Shown: positions 1 to 9,193, numbered from the stretch's first letter. The stretch: 64,000 nucleotides of DNA from Frateuria_A yonginensis (GCF_037137055.1 NZ_JBBBNY010000002.1:434001-498000), one strand, 5' to 3'. Made by a program: numbers and translations. Notes: generated by a model from the sequence alone, not told the origin.

Positions 1-1
1 A

Positions 2-616
2 CGCGTGGACGAACTGGTCGAGCAGTACCACTTCGCGGACCGCCAGAAGCAGCTCGCCGGCACCATGAGCGGCGGCCAGAAGCAGCGCCTGGCGCTGGCC
101 TGCGCCGTGATCCACGAACCGGAGCTGCTGTTCCTGGACGAGCCGACCAGCGCGGTCGACCCGGAGTCGCGCCGCGACTTCTGGGAAAAGCTGTTCGAGC
201 TGGCCGATGCCGGCACCACCTTGCTGGTGTCCACGCACCTGATGGACGAGGCCGAGCGCTGCCACCGCCTGGCGATCCTCGACCGCGGCGTGCTGGTGGC
301 CGACGGCACGCCGCACGAACTCACCTCACGGCTGGATGGGCGCACCTTCGTGGTGCGGACGGGCGATCCGCGTGGCGCGCAGCGCACCCTGGCGGAGGTG
401 CCCGGCGTGCTCGGCGTGGCGCAGGTCGGCACCGTCCTGCGCGTGCTGACCGCGCGGGACGAGGCCGGCGACGGGAACGAGGCCGCCCGGCGCATGAACC
501 AGGCGCTGGAGCAGGGCGGGCGTACCGGCGAGGTGGTGCCGGCGGCGCCCAACCTGGAGGACGTCTTCGTCGCCGCCACGCGCGACGCCGACCCGCGAGA
601 GGCGCGGGCCGCATGA
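2..616 (+). CDS. ABC transporter ATP-binding protein (5' truncated by window edge)
   Basis: The frame is open from base 2, so the true start and the Walker A region lie outside the window. What remains is the second half of an ABC ATPase: a signature SGGQ (MSGGQ variant) about 20 residues in, Walker B with LLFLDEP, a D-loop, and the H-loop histidine in STHLMDE. These show a nucleotide-binding subunit that drives transport at the inner face of the inner membrane. The stop overlaps the start of the downstream permease by four bases (ATGA), so the two are translationally coupled parts of one exporter. The substrate cannot be told; YhhJ/YbhF-type drug or lipid exporters are the nearest group. An HlyD-type adaptor may sit upstream. 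Confidence 0.93.
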   Translation, partial: RVDELVEQYHFADRQKQLAGTMSGGQKQRLALACAVIHEPELLFLDEPTSAVDPESRRDFWEKLFELADAGTTLLVSTHLMDEAERCHRLAILDRGVLVADGTPHELTSRLDGRTFVVRTGDPRGAQRTLAEVPGVLGVAQVGTVLRVLTARDEAGDGNEAARRMNQALEQGGRTGEVVPAAPNLEDVFVAATRDADPREARAA

Positions 617-1722
617 ACGGGCGCCGGCTGTGGGCGATCGTGCTCAAGGAGCTGCGCCAGCTGCGGCGCGACCGCATCACGCTGGCGATGGTGGTGGGCA
701 TCCCGGTGGCGCAGCTGGTGCTGTTCGGCTACGCGATCAACACCAACCTGCGCGGTCTCGACGCCGGGATCGCCGACCAGGCCGGCACGGCCGGTTCGCG
801 CGCGCTGGTGATGGACATGCTCGCCACCGGCGTGGTCACCCCCACGGTGGTGGCCGACAGTCCGGAGCCACTGATGGAACAGATCCGCCGCGGGCGCATC
901 AGCATCGGCATCGTGGTTCCGGCCGATTTCGAGCGCCGCCGCATCGACGGGCGCCAGGTGGCGCAGGTGCTGGTCGACGGCAGCGACATCGCGGTGCAGA
1001 GCGCCGCCGCCCAGCTCGCGCAGGTGCCGCTCGACAGCGCGGTGCCGGACACGCGCGCGCCGCTTGCCAGCACGCCGCCGGAAAGCCGCATCGGGGTGGT
1101 CGGCTTCTACAACCCGCAGCGCCGCTCGGCGATCCACATCGTGCCCGGCCTGGTCGGCGTCATCCTCACCATGACCATGGTGCTGTTCACCGCCATCGCC
1201 GTGGTGCGCGAGCGCGAGCGCGGCAACATGGAGCTGCTGATCGCCACGCCGCTGACGCGCAGCGAGCTGATGGTCGGCAAGGTGCTGCCCTACGTGGCGA
1301 TCGGCCTGGTGCAGACCAGCGTGATCCTGGCGCTGGGCACGTGGCTGTTCCACGTGCCGGTACGCGGCAGCCTGCTCGACGTCTACCTGGCCGCGGGCCT
1401 GCTGATCCTGGGCAACCTGGCGCTGGGCCTGCTGATCTCGACGCGGGCGCAGTCGCAGTTCCAGGCCATGCAGATGACCTTCTTCGTGTTCCTGCCCTCG
1501 ATCCTGCTCTCGGGCTTCATGTTCCCGTTCGCCGGCATGCCGAGGCTGGCACAGTGGCTGGCCGAGGTGCTGCCGCTGACGCACTTCCTGCGCCTGATCC
1601 GCGGCGTGATGCTGCGCGGCGCCGGCCTGTGGGAGATGTGGCCGGACGTGCTGGCGCTGTGCGCGTTCGCCGCGCTGGCGATGGCGATCGCGATCCTGCG
1701 CTTCCGCAAGCGGCTGGACTGA
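613..1722 (+). CDS. ABC-2 type permease of an exporter
   Basis: A 369-residue ABC-2 permease with the usual plan for the YhhJ/YbhR/YbhS group: a short cytoplasmic N-terminus containing a KELRQLRRDR motif, a first membrane helix at about residues 22-44, a large periplasmic domain to about 170, then five helices ending in a positively charged tail (RFRKRLD). It is the membrane partner of the ATPase whose stop codon it overlaps. The conserved loop RERERGNMELLIATPL, which contacts the ATPase, follows the second helix. The exporter probably moves drugs or other amphipathic molecules; the substrate is not shown by the sequence. It converges on miaB with one base between the stops. Confidence 0.92.
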   Translation: MNGRRLWAIVLKELRQLRRDRITLAMVVGIPVAQLVLFGYAINTNLRGLDAGIADQAGTAGSRALVMDMLATGVVTPTVVADSPEPLMEQIRRGRISIGIVVPADFERRRIDGRQVAQVLVDGSDIAVQSAAAQLAQVPLDSAVPDTRAPLASTPPESRIGVVGFYNPQRRSAIHIVPGLVGVILTMTMVLFTAIAVVRERERGNMELLIATPLTRSELMVGKVLPYVAIGLVQTSVILALGTWLFHVPVRGSLLDVYLAAGLLILGNLALGLLISTRAQSQFQAMQMTFFVFLPSILLSGFMFPFAGMPRLAQWLAEVLPLTHFLRLIRGVMLRGAGLWEMWPDVLALCAFAALAMAIAILRFRKRLD

Positions 1723-1723
1723 C

Positions 1724-3067
1724 TCAGGCCGCCGCTTCCTCCGGCACGTGCACGCGCCCGCGCAGGGAGTTGCTCATCGCCTCGGTGATCACCACGTCCA
1801 CGAACTGCCCGATCAGCCGCGCCGGTGCGGCGAAGTTGACGAAGCGCATGTTCTCGGTGCGGCCGGTGAGCTCGTTCGGGTTCTTCTTGCTGGGCTTCTC
1901 CACCAGCACCCGCTGCACGGTGCCGACCATGGCCCCGTTGATGGCGCGCGCGTTGTCGTTGAGCCTGGCCTGCAGGCGCGACAGGCGCGCGTGCTTGACC
2001 TCCGGCGGCTTGTCGTCGGCCAGGTTGGCGGCCGGCGTGCCGGGCCGGGCGGAGAAGATGAAGGAGAAGCTCTGGTCGAAGCCGACGTCCTCGATCAGCT
2101 TCATGGTCTTCTCGAAATCCTCCTCGGTCTCGCCGGGAAAGCCCACGATGAAGTCGGAGCTGATGCAGATGTCCGGGCGCACGGCGCGCAGCTTCCTGAT
2201 CTTCTGCTTGAACTCCAGCGTGGTGTAGCCGCGCTTCATCGCCGCCAGGATGCGGTCGGAGCCGGCCTGCACCGGCAGGTGCAGGAAGTTGGCGAGCTTG
2301 GGCACGCTGGCGTAGGCCTCGATCAGCGAGTCGGAGAACTCCAGCGGGTGCGAGGTGGTGAAACGGATGCGGCCGATCGACTCGATCTGCGCGATGGCGT
2401 GGATCAGCACGGCCAGGTCGGCGGTGCCGCCGTCGTGCATCGGTCCCTGGTAGGCGTTGACGTTCTGGCCGAGCAGGGTGACCTCGCGCACGCCCTGTTC
2501 GGCCAGTTGCGCCACTTCCACCAGCACGTCGTCGAACGGGCGGCTGATCTCGGTGCCGCGGGTGTAGGGCACCACGCAGTAGCTGCAGTACTTCGAGCAG
2601 CCCTCCATGATCGAGACGAAGGCGGTCGGGCCTTCGGCGCGCGGCTCGGGCAGCTTGTCGAACTTCTCGATCTCGGGGAAGGAGACGTCCACCTGGGCCT
2701 TGCCGGTCTCGCGCTTGGCCTGGATCAGCTCGGGCAGGCGGTGCAGCGTCTGCGGGCCGAACACGATGTCCACGAACGGCGCGCGCTTGATGATCGCCTC
2801 GCCTTCCTGCGAGGCCACGCAGCCGCCCACGCCGATCAGCACCGGCTTGCCGCCGGCCTTGTGCTCCTTCCAGCGGCCGAGCTGGCTGAACACCTTCTCC
2901 TGCGCCTTCTCGCGGATCGAGCAGGTGTTGATCAGGATGACGTCGGCCTCGGATTCGTCCTGGGTCAGTTCCAGCCCGTGCGAGGCCTTGAGCACGTCGG
3001 CCATCTTGGCCGAGTCGTACTCGTTCATCTGGCAGCCGTGGGTCTTGATGAAAAGCTTGCCGCTCAT
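1724..3067 (-). CDS. miaB: tRNA-2-methylthio-N6-dimethylallyladenosine synthase MiaB
   Basis: A radical-SAM methylthiotransferase of 447 residues, the family length. The N-terminal UPF0004 domain carries the three cysteines for the auxiliary 4Fe-4S cluster (C12, C48, C82), and the radical-SAM domain has CxxxCxxC at C156, C160 and C163, followed by VVPYTRG. A TRAM RNA-binding domain closes the protein. MiaB adds the 2-methylthio group to i6A37 of tRNAs reading UNN codons, using two SAM molecules. The ATG start gives the normal N-terminus (GKLFIKTHGCQMN). It is a single minus-strand gene convergent with the ABC permease. Confidence 0.97.
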   Translation of the reverse strand: MSGKLFIKTHGCQMNEYDSAKMADVLKASHGLELTQDESEADVILINTCSIREKAQEKVFSQLGRWKEHKAGGKPVLIGVGGCVASQEGEAIIKRAPFVDIVFGPQTLHRLPELIQAKRETGKAQVDVSFPEIEKFDKLPEPRAEGPTAFVSIMEGCSKYCSYCVVPYTRGTEISRPFDDVLVEVAQLAEQGVREVTLLGQNVNAYQGPMHDGGTADLAVLIHAIAQIESIGRIRFTTSHPLEFSDSLIEAYASVPKLANFLHLPVQAGSDRILAAMKRGYTTLEFKQKIRKLRAVRPDICISSDFIVGFPGETEEDFEKTMKLIEDVGFDQSFSFIFSARPGTPAANLADDKPPEVKHARLSRLQARLNDNARAINGAMVGTVQRVLVEKPSKKNPNELTGRTENMRFVNFAAPARLIGQFVDVVITEAMSNSLRGRVHVPEEAAA

Positions 3068-3387
3068 GGGCTCGTGTACCGTGTGATGCCGCGCTCAGGC
3101 AGGGGCGCGCCGAACCGCGCAGTCTACTCGCCCGGCCCACGGGTCGCCAGTCCGGCCATCAGGCGAATCAAGCACTTGGCCCGACCCGGCCGCGCCACAT
3201 GCAGGTAGCAGCGCACTTGCTCGCGGAGGTCCCGGCCCGGCCGATGGATCCAGATCAAAGGCATCGCGAGCAGGCTCGCTCCTGCCGGGGCGCGGTTCGT
3301 GCGGTGCGCCCGGGAAAGCTTGTCGTGCCCCACGGAAACGCGTTCGCGCGCTTGGCTTGACGCCGCCGCCCATGCACACTCGACGCC
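3068..3387. other. Intergenic region between divergent miaB and lytic transglycosylase
   Basis: This 320-base gap separates divergently transcribed miaB and the transglycosylase gene. It must hold both promoters, but I find no convincing consensus pair. No open frame here has a recognisable protein. It contains one REP-like palindromic unit at 3260-3285, listed separately. Confidence 0.6.
3260..3285 (+). repeat. REP-like palindromic unit
   Basis: A 26-base unit built around GAGCAGGCTCGCTCCTGC. Its reverse complement recurs at 58673-58698 with one mismatch in 26, and a partial copy lies at 58729-58751. Intergenic placement and internal dyad symmetry (GAGC/GCTC) are typical of REP elements mobilised by RAYT transposases. 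No RAYT gene is in the window. Confidence 0.7.
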
Positions 3388-4443
3388 ATGCAAGCCGCCG
3401 CGCGCCAAGGGGAAAGCGCCGGCCTTCGCCGCCGCGCTTTCCCGCGTCCCCGGATCCTCGCCCGGATCGCCTGCGCGTGCCTGCTGTTCGCCGGGCTGCT
3501 GTGGCTGCCCACGGCGCGGGCGGGGGCGCTCTACCGCTGCACCGGCGCCGGTGGCGAAACGGTGTTCAGCAGCAGCACCGCCGGCTACAGCGGCTGCCGC
3601 AAGCTCGGCTCGTATCCGGATGCCGCACCGAAGGCGCCGGCCGGGCGCGCACGCGCGGCCGCCCGGCCACGCGCCGCGCTGGCGGGCGTGACCGGATCGG
3701 TACAGACGACCGCCCGCCGCGTGTCGCTGACCGGCGTCGAGAGCTCGGTGAGCACCACGGCGCGGGTGGTTCCGGCGGCGGGATGGACCTATCGCCAGGG
3801 CGCGCCCGGAGCGGCCGTCGCCGACGCGCCGGCGAACGGCACGGTTCGGCGGGGCGCGGTCTACCGGGTGGTGCGCGCCGACGGCTCGGTGGAATACACC
3901 AACATCCCGCCGGGCAGTGGGCGGGGCCGCGCGGTCACCATGCTGTTCACCTACATCGCCACCTGCGTGGCCTGCAACCTGCACTCGACCATCGACTGGA
4001 GCCGCGTGCCGCTCAACCTGACCGCGTTCACCGACGCGATCCGCGCGGCGAGCGCCGAATCGGGCGTGGACGAGGCGTTCCTGCGCGCCGTCATCCACGC
4101 CGAAAGCGCCTTCAACCCGAACGCGCTGTCGCTCAGGGGCGCGCAGGGGCTGATGCAGCTGATGCCCGGGACGGCCAGCGACATGGGCGTGCTGGACGCC
4201 TTCGACGCCACCCAGAACATCCGCGGCGGCGCGCGCTACCTGGCGCAACTGCTGCGCACCTTCGGCGGCAACGAGCAGCTCGCCGCCGCGGCGTACAACG
4301 CGGGTCCGGGCGCGGTGCAGCGATACAACGGCGTGCCGCCCTATGCCGAGACGCAGGTCTACGTGAAGCGGGTGGGCGAACTGCGCCGGCGCTACGGCGC
4401 GGCCGTGCACGGCACGATGACGGCGATGCGCGGCGCCCCCTGA
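3388..4443 (+). CDS. Secreted lytic transglycosylase with DUF4124-like region
   Basis: A 351-residue exported protein. After an arginine-rich N-terminus and a hydrophobic stretch ending near PTARA (residues 40-45) come two DUF4124-like segments, each with a Tyr-Arg-Cys or Tyr-Arg-Val start and a GxxxYTN/FSS pattern. The C-terminal half (about 200-340) is an SLT fold: catalytic Glu239 in HAES, then GAQGLMQLMP and AAAYNAGPGAVQRY. It would cleave the MurNAc-GlcNAc bond in peptidoglycan to give anhydro-MurNAc ends in the periplasm. It is monocistronic. The ATG chosen has no strong ribosome site, and a later start closer to the signal helix is possible. Confidence 0.9.
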   Translation: MQAAARQGESAGLRRRAFPRPRILARIACACLLFAGLLWLPTARAGALYRCTGAGGETVFSSSTAGYSGCRKLGSYPDAAPKAPAGRARAAARPRAALAGVTGSVQTTARRVSLTGVESSVSTTARVVPAAGWTYRQGAPGAAVADAPANGTVRRGAVYRVVRADGSVEYTNIPPGSGRGRAVTMLFTYIATCVACNLHSTIDWSRVPLNLTAFTDAIRAASAESGVDEAFLRAVIHAESAFNPNALSLRGAQGLMQLMPGTASDMGVLDAFDATQNIRGGARYLAQLLRTFGGNEQLAAAAYNAGPGAVQRYNGVPPYAETQVYVKRVGELRRRYGAAVHGTMTAMRGAP

Positions 4444-4469
4444 GGCGATCGCGCTCCGGGACGGAGCGC

Positions 4470-5663
4470 TCAGCCGCTCAGGGCGGCGTTGGCGTTCAAC
4501 GGCGGGCGCTGGGCCAGCGTGACCTCGGTATGGAAGGGCACGCCGTTGCGCAGCCCCGAGACCTGCACCCGCGTGCCGGGCTTGAGCGCCGCCTCGTGAC
4601 GGCGCAGGTCGGCCGGATCGAGGATGTCGTCGGCGCCGATGCGCAGCAGGATGTCGTGCGGCCGGATGCCGGCCTGGGCGGCCGGGCCGCCCGGGTAGAC
4701 GTCGGTCACCTGCGCGCCGCGTGCCGCCGCCGGCAAGCCGCTGTCGGCGGCCACCGGTACGAAGGCGTAGTCGGCGCCGAGCCAGCCGCGCACCACGTGG
4801 CCGGTGGCGACGATCTGGTCGAGCACGTTCTTGGCGCTGCCCACCGGAATGGCGAAGCCGATGCCCTCGGCATTGGCCTGGCGCCCGATCAGCAGGGTGT
4901 TGATGCCGACCAGCTCGCCCTGCGCGTTGACCAGCGCACCGCCGGAGTTGCCCAGGTTGATCGCGGCATCGGTCTGGATGAAATCCTCGGCGCTGGAGCT
5001 GGAGAGCTGGCGCCCCACCGCGCTGACGATGCCCATGGTCACCGTCTGGTTGAGGCCGAGCGGGTTGCCGATCGCCAGCACCACGTCGCCGGCGCGCAGC
5101 GCGTGCGCATCGGCAATGCGGATCACCGGCAGGTTGCCGGCGTCGATCTTGAGCACGGCCAGGTCGGTTTCCTCGTCCGCCCCGACCAGTGTGGCCTTGG
5201 CGATGCGGCCGTCGTAGAGCAGTACCTGGATGTCGTCGGCGTTGGCGATCACGTGGTTGTTGGTCAGCACGTAGCCCTTGTCGCTGACGATCACGCCCGA
5301 GCCCAGCACCTGCTGCAGGCGCTTGTAGGCCGGCCCCGTGGGCAGACCGCCGAACAGGCGCTGCAGCACGGGGTCGTCGAACATCTGCACCGCCCGCGCG
5401 GTGACCATCCTGTTGGCGTAGATGTTGACCACCGAGGGCGCCGCCCTGGCCACCGCGTCGGCGTAGGACACCGGGCCGCTGCCCACGGCGGGCGGCCGGG
5501 CCTGGGCGGCGGCAGGCTGTTGCTGCGGCGCGTGGGCCAGGCCGAAACGTTCGCGCAGGCGGTCTCCGCTGCCCGGCCAGAACAGCCCGACCACGAAGGC
5601 CAGCGCCAGTCCGAGGATCACGAAGCGGGCGATGAAGGCGAGCACGCCGGCGGCGGTCTTCAT
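4470..5663 (-). CDS. DegS/DegQ-type periplasmic serine protease, membrane anchored, one PDZ
   Basis: A trypsin-like HtrA protease of 397 residues from the ATG at 5663; a TTG nine bases upstream is an alternative. One N-terminal membrane helix (about residues 8-30) is followed by a proline/alanine linker, the protease domain with triad His137 (NNHVI), Asp167 (ETDLAVL) and Ser240 (GNSGGAL), and a single C-terminal PDZ domain. One anchor plus one PDZ is the DegS architecture, used in E. coli to start RseA cleavage and the sigma-E response. A free DegQ has two PDZ domains and a cleaved signal peptide. No rseA/rpoE lies in the window. Confidence 0.92.
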   Translation of the reverse strand: MKTAAGVLAFIARFVILGLALAFVVGLFWPGSGDRLRERFGLAHAPQQQPAAAQARPPAVGSGPVSYADAVARAAPSVVNIYANRMVTARAVQMFDDPVLQRLFGGLPTGPAYKRLQQVLGSGVIVSDKGYVLTNNHVIANADDIQVLLYDGRIAKATLVGADEETDLAVLKIDAGNLPVIRIADAHALRAGDVVLAIGNPLGLNQTVTMGIVSAVGRQLSSSSAEDFIQTDAAINLGNSGGALVNAQGELVGINTLLIGRQANAEGIGFAIPVGSAKNVLDQIVATGHVVRGWLGADYAFVPVAADSGLPAAARGAQVTDVYPGGPAAQAGIRPHDILLRIGADDILDPADLRRHEAALKPGTRVQVSGLRNGVPFHTEVTLAQRPPLNANAALSG

Positions 5664-5743
5664 GGGCGTCAATGGTTTCCGTGGCCGGACTCGTGGGTGC
5701 CGGGGGCTGCGGCGGGAAACCCCTCGCCCCCTGGTCCGATTGA

Positions 5744-5772
5744 TTGTACGGGCCAGGGCCTGACGCTACACT
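5744..5772 (+). promoter_or_regulatory. Predicted sigma70-type promoter of petABC
   Basis: TTGTAC at 5744-5749 and TACACT at 5767-5772 are separated by exactly 17 bases and lie 69 bases upstream of the petA start. This is the best sigma70-like pair seen upstream of the bc1 operon. No transcript data are available. Confidence 0.5.
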
Positions 5773-5840
5773 AACGCGATTTTTGCAGGCTCCCAAACGG
5801 GGCTCGCATCTCAATGGCATTGCATGTACCGGAGAGCCTG

Positions 5841-6437
5841 ATGGCGAACGAAGTCGTCGATCACGGCCGCCGCCGCTTCCTGACAGCGACCACCTCGGTG
5901 GTCGGTGGCGTGGGAGTGATCGCGGCAGCCGTGCCCTTCATCAAGTCCTGGGAGCCCAGCGCGCGCGCCAAGGCCGCCGGTGCGCCCGTCACGGCCGATA
6001 TCAGCAAGATCGAGCCCGGCCAGAAGGTCGACTACGCCTGGCGAGGCCTGCCCGTGTTCGTGGTCCGTCGTACCCCGGCGCAGCTCGCCGTGCTGCCCAC
6101 CCTGGCGCCGCGCCTGGTCGACCCGAATTCCGAGGTGGACCAGCAGCCCTCGTACATCAAGGGGCCGGACCGCTCCATCAAGCCGGAGTGGCTGGTGGTG
6201 ATCGGCATCTGCACCCACCTCGGCTGCGTGCCGGAGTTCTTCCCGCAGATCAAGCCCGAGCCGTTCGACCCGAACTGGAAGGGCGGCTTCTTCTGCCCGT
6301 GCCACAAGTCGCGCTACGATCTCTCCGGCCGCGTCTTCTCCGGCGTGCCGGCTCCGAAGAACCTGCAGGTGCCGCCGTACCACTTCGTGGACGACACGCA
6401 CATCCAGATCGGCGTCGATCCCAAGGAGGCCGGCTGA
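5841..6437 (+). CDS. petA: Ubiquinol-cytochrome c reductase, Rieske iron-sulfur subunit
   Basis: The 198-residue Rieske subunit of the cytochrome bc1 complex. The start at 5841 is preceded by GGAGAG at a short spacing; an in-frame ATG at 5814 would add nine residues without a ribosome site. A twin-arginine motif (RRRFLT, residues 10-15) before a hydrophobic helix indicates Tat-dependent insertion with an uncleaved anchor. The 2Fe-2S ligands are in box 1 C124-T-H126-L-G-C129 and box 2 C152-P-C154-H155. The protein passes electrons from ubiquinol to cytochrome c1. Its stop overlaps the petB start by one base (TGATG). Confidence 0.97.
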   Translation: MANEVVDHGRRRFLTATTSVVGGVGVIAAAVPFIKSWEPSARAKAAGAPVTADISKIEPGQKVDYAWRGLPVFVVRRTPAQLAVLPTLAPRLVDPNSEVDQQPSYIKGPDRSIKPEWLVVIGICTHLGCVPEFFPQIKPEPFDPNWKGGFFCPCHKSRYDLSGRVFSGVPAPKNLQVPPYHFVDDTHIQIGVDPKEAG

Positions 6438-7738
6438 TGGCTAACGTATTCACCCGCATGGGCGCCTGGGTCAACGAGCGCGCCCCCGGCATGATGCCTG
6501 CCTACCGCAAGCACATGTCCGAGTACTACGCGCCGAAGAACTTCAACCTCTGGTACTACTTCGGTTCGCTGGCGCTGCTGGTGCTGGTCAACCAGATCGT
6601 CACCGGCATCTTCCTCACCATGAACTACAAGACCAGCGCGGCGGAAGCGTTCGCGTCGGTCGAGTACATCATGCGCGACGTGGAGTGGGGCTGGCTGATC
6701 CGCTACATGCACTCCACCGGGGCTTCGCTGTTCTTTGTCGTGGTGTTCCTGCACATGTTCCGCGGCCTGATGTACGGCTCGTACAAGAAGCCGCGCGAGC
6801 TGGTGTGGCTGCTGGGCATGCTGATCTTCCTCGTGCTCATGGCCGAGGCCTTCATGGGCTACGTGCTGCCGTGGGGCAACATGTCGTTCTGGGGCGCCAA
6901 GGTGATCATCTCGTTGTTCGGCACGATCCCGGTCATCGGCGGCACGCTGGTGGAGTGGATCATGGGCGACTACCTGCCCGCCGACGCCACCCTCAACCGC
7001 TTCTTCGCGCTGCACGTGATCGCGCTGCCGCTGGTGCTGCTCCTCCTGGTGGTGCTGCACATCGCCGCGCTGCACGAGGTGGGGTCGAACAATCCCGACG
7101 GCGTGGAGATCAAGAAGGGCCCCAAGGGCAATCGCTGGGATGCGCTGAAGCCTGCCGACGGCATTCCGTTCCACCCGTACTACACGGTGAAGGACCTGGT
7201 GGGTGTCGGCTTCTTCCTGCTGATCGCCGCGTTCATCATCTTCTTCGCGCCGACCTTCGGCGGCTGGTTCCTCGAGCACGACAACTTCATCGCGGCGAAC
7301 AACCTGGCCACCCCGGCGCACATCAAGCCGGTGTGGTACTTCACCCCGTTCTACGCGATCCTGCGCATGATCCCGTCCTTCTTCGGCACCGCCGTGTGGG
7401 GCGTGCTGGCGATGTTCGGCGCGATTGCGCTGCTGTTCGCGCTGCCGTGGATCGACGTCGGCCAGGTCAAGTCGATCCGCTACCGCGGCACCGGCTTCAA
7501 GGTCGCCCTGGGCCTGTTCGCGCTGTCGTTCATCATGCTCGGCGCGGTCGGCGCGGGCGTCACGGCCGAGGTGATCCCTGCCTGGTTCGGCGACGTCGAC
7601 GTGACGTTCTGGGAGAACCTGTTCGGCCGCACCATGACGCTGATCTACTTCGGCTACTTCGTCTTCCTGTGGCTGTACACGCGCCGCGGCTGGGAGACGA
7701 CCAAGCCGGTTCCGGAACGGGTGACCATGCATGACTAA
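6437..7738 (+). CDS. petB: Ubiquinol-cytochrome c reductase, cytochrome b subunit
   Basis: A 433-residue integral membrane cytochrome b with eight hydrophobic segments. Haem-ligand histidines are seen in pairs, the first in RYMHSTG and FLHMFRGL (H92, H106), the second in ALHVIAL and VLHIAALHE. The Qo-site motif is PVWY rather than the mitochondrial PEWY; I recall this variant as usual for beta- and gammaproteobacteria. The protein carries the quinol oxidation and reduction sites of complex III. It is the second gene of petABC, overlapping petA by one base and petC by eight. Confidence 0.97.
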   Translation: MANVFTRMGAWVNERAPGMMPAYRKHMSEYYAPKNFNLWYYFGSLALLVLVNQIVTGIFLTMNYKTSAAEAFASVEYIMRDVEWGWLIRYMHSTGASLFFVVVFLHMFRGLMYGSYKKPRELVWLLGMLIFLVLMAEAFMGYVLPWGNMSFWGAKVIISLFGTIPVIGGTLVEWIMGDYLPADATLNRFFALHVIALPLVLLLLVVLHIAALHEVGSNNPDGVEIKKGPKGNRWDALKPADGIPFHPYYTVKDLVGVGFFLLIAAFIIFFAPTFGGWFLEHDNFIAANNLATPAHIKPVWYFTPFYAILRMIPSFFGTAVWGVLAMFGAIALLFALPWIDVGQVKSIRYRGTGFKVALGLFALSFIMLGAVGAGVTAEVIPAWFGDVDVTFWENLFGRTMTLIYFGYFVFLWLYTRRGWETTKPVPERVTMHD

Positions 7739-8483
7739 GCGGCAGCTCCAGATGAAGCACATTCTCTTTTCGATCGCGCTCCTGCTGGGCCTGCTGCTGG
7801 GCAGCGCCCAGGCGGCGGCCGAAGAAGGCCCCGAGCTTCCCTCCGCGGGCATCAACCTGCGCGACCAGGCCTCGCTGCAGCGTGGCGCGCGCCTGTTCTT
7901 CAACTACTGCGTGGGCTGCCATTCGCTCAAGTTCCAGCGCTATTCGCGCATCGCCGAAGACCTGGGCCTGAGCGAACAGGAAGTGATGCAGAACCTGAAC
8001 TTCACCGGCGCCAAGTTCGGCGAGCCGGTGATCTCGCACATGCCGGAAGAACTGGCCAAGCAGTGGTTCGGCAAGGCACCGCCGGACCTCTCGCTGGAAG
8101 TGCGCGCGCGCACCGCCGACTGGGTCTACGGCTATCTCAACGGTTTCTACCTCGACCCGAGCCGTCCGGTCGGCTGGAACAACACCGTGTTCCCGAACGC
8201 CTCCATGCCGTTCCCGCTGTGGGAGCTGCAGGGCGTGCAGACCGCGGTGAAGAAGGCGGACAACCCCGACGAGGTGGAGAAGCTGGTCCTGTCCCAGCCC
8301 GGCCGCATGACGCCCGAGCAGTACCACCAGGCGGCCCGCGACCTGACCAACTTCCTGGCCTACGTCTCCGAGCCGGCTGCGCTGCAGCGCCACGCCTACG
8401 GCGTGTGGGTGATCCTGTTCCTGGCGTTCTTCACCCTGCTGGCCTATGCACTCAAGAAGGAATACTGGAAGGACGTCCACTGA
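7731..8483 (+). CDS. petC: Ubiquinol-cytochrome c reductase, cytochrome c1 subunit
   Basis: A 250-residue cytochrome c1. A signal peptide (hydrophobic 11-25, cleavage near AQA-AAEE) is followed by a c-type haem site C60-V-G-C63-H64, and a C-terminal membrane helix (about 219-240) with a lysine-rich tail anchors it. It takes electrons from the Rieske protein and passes them to soluble cytochrome c or a terminal oxidase. The ATG at 7731 overlaps petB by eight bases; an internal ATG at 7752 would also keep the signal peptide. Confidence 0.97.
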   Translation: MTKRQLQMKHILFSIALLLGLLLGSAQAAAEEGPELPSAGINLRDQASLQRGARLFFNYCVGCHSLKFQRYSRIAEDLGLSEQEVMQNLNFTGAKFGEPVISHMPEELAKQWFGKAPPDLSLEVRARTADWVYGYLNGFYLDPSRPVGWNNTVFPNASMPFPLWELQGVQTAVKKADNPDEVEKLVLSQPGRMTPEQYHQAARDLTNFLAYVSEPAALQRHAYGVWVILFLAFFTLLAYALKKEYWKDVH

Positions 8484-8504
8484 GCCGGATGTCCACCAGC
8501 TTCG

Positions 8505-8532
8505 GATGCGGCGGCGCGAGCGTCGCCGCATC
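8505..8532 (+). terminator. GC-rich hairpin between petC and sspA
   Basis: GATGCGGCG (8505-8513) and CGCCGCATC (8524-8532) form a perfect nine-base stem. There is no clear T run after it, so it may be a weak or Rho-assisted terminator or only an attenuating hairpin before sspA. Confidence 0.35.
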
Positions 8533-8556
8533 GCTTATTGAAGGGGAGATAAGCGC

Positions 8557-9180
8557 ATGGTCCAAAGCGCTCGTTCGCGTACCGTACTGACCCTGTACAC
8601 CACCGCCGACGACATCCAGTGCCATCGCGCGCGCCTGGTGCTCGCGGCCAAGGGCGTCAGCTACGAGCGTGTGATCGTCGATCCGGCGCATCCGCCGGAG
8701 GACCTGGTCGACCTCAACCCCTACGCCACCACGCCGACCCTGGTCGACCGGGACCTCACCCTGTACGACACGGCCGTGGTGTGCGAGTACCTGGACGAAC
8801 GCTATCCGCATCCGCCGCTGATGCCGATCGACCCGCTGTCGCGCGCGCGCCTGCGCCTGGCCACGGTGCGCATCGAGCGCGACTGGCTGCCGGAGGTGGA
8901 CACCATCCGCGCTGGCGGTCGCACCGCCGAGGGTGCGCGCAAGCGCCTGCGCGAGCAGCTGCTCGCTTCGCTGCCGCTGTTCAAGGCGGCCAAGTTCTTC
9001 CTCAACCCCGAGATGAGCCTGGTCGATTGCCTGGTCGCGCCGGTGGTGTGGCGCCTGCCCTGGCTCGGCGTGGAGCTGGGCCGCGAGGGCAAGCCGATCG
9101 TCGACTACGGCGAGCGCCTGTTCCACAGCCAGGGCTACGCGCGCAGCCTGACGCCGGAAGAACGGGCGATGCGGCCATGA
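8557..9180 (+). CDS. sspA: Stringent starvation protein A (GST-fold)
   Basis: A 207-residue protein with an N-terminal thioredoxin-like GST domain (TLYTTADDIQCHRARLVLAAKG) and an all-alpha C-terminal domain. SspA has no GST activity in studied species; it binds RNA polymerase with sigma70 and affects starvation, acid tolerance and virulence genes. An AAGGGGAG ribosome site precedes the ATG. It lies directly after petABC and before sspB, as in many gammaproteobacteria, and is probably cotranscribed with sspB. Confidence 0.95.
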   Translation: MVQSARSRTVLTLYTTADDIQCHRARLVLAAKGVSYERVIVDPAHPPEDLVDLNPYATTPTLVDRDLTLYDTAVVCEYLDERYPHPPLMPIDPLSRARLRLATVRIERDWLPEVDTIRAGGRTAEGARKRLREQLLASLPLFKAAKFFLNPEMSLVDCLVAPVVWRLPWLGVELGREGKPIVDYGERLFHSQGYARSLTPEERAMRP

Positions 9181-9193
9181 CCGATACGGGCCG

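Noticed and set aside
3124..5820. An 898-residue minus-strand frame covering the transglycosylase and protease genes
   Set aside because: It is out of frame with two well-recognised genes, has arginine/alanine-rich low-complexity translation and no family motifs; long shadow frames are normal at this GC content.
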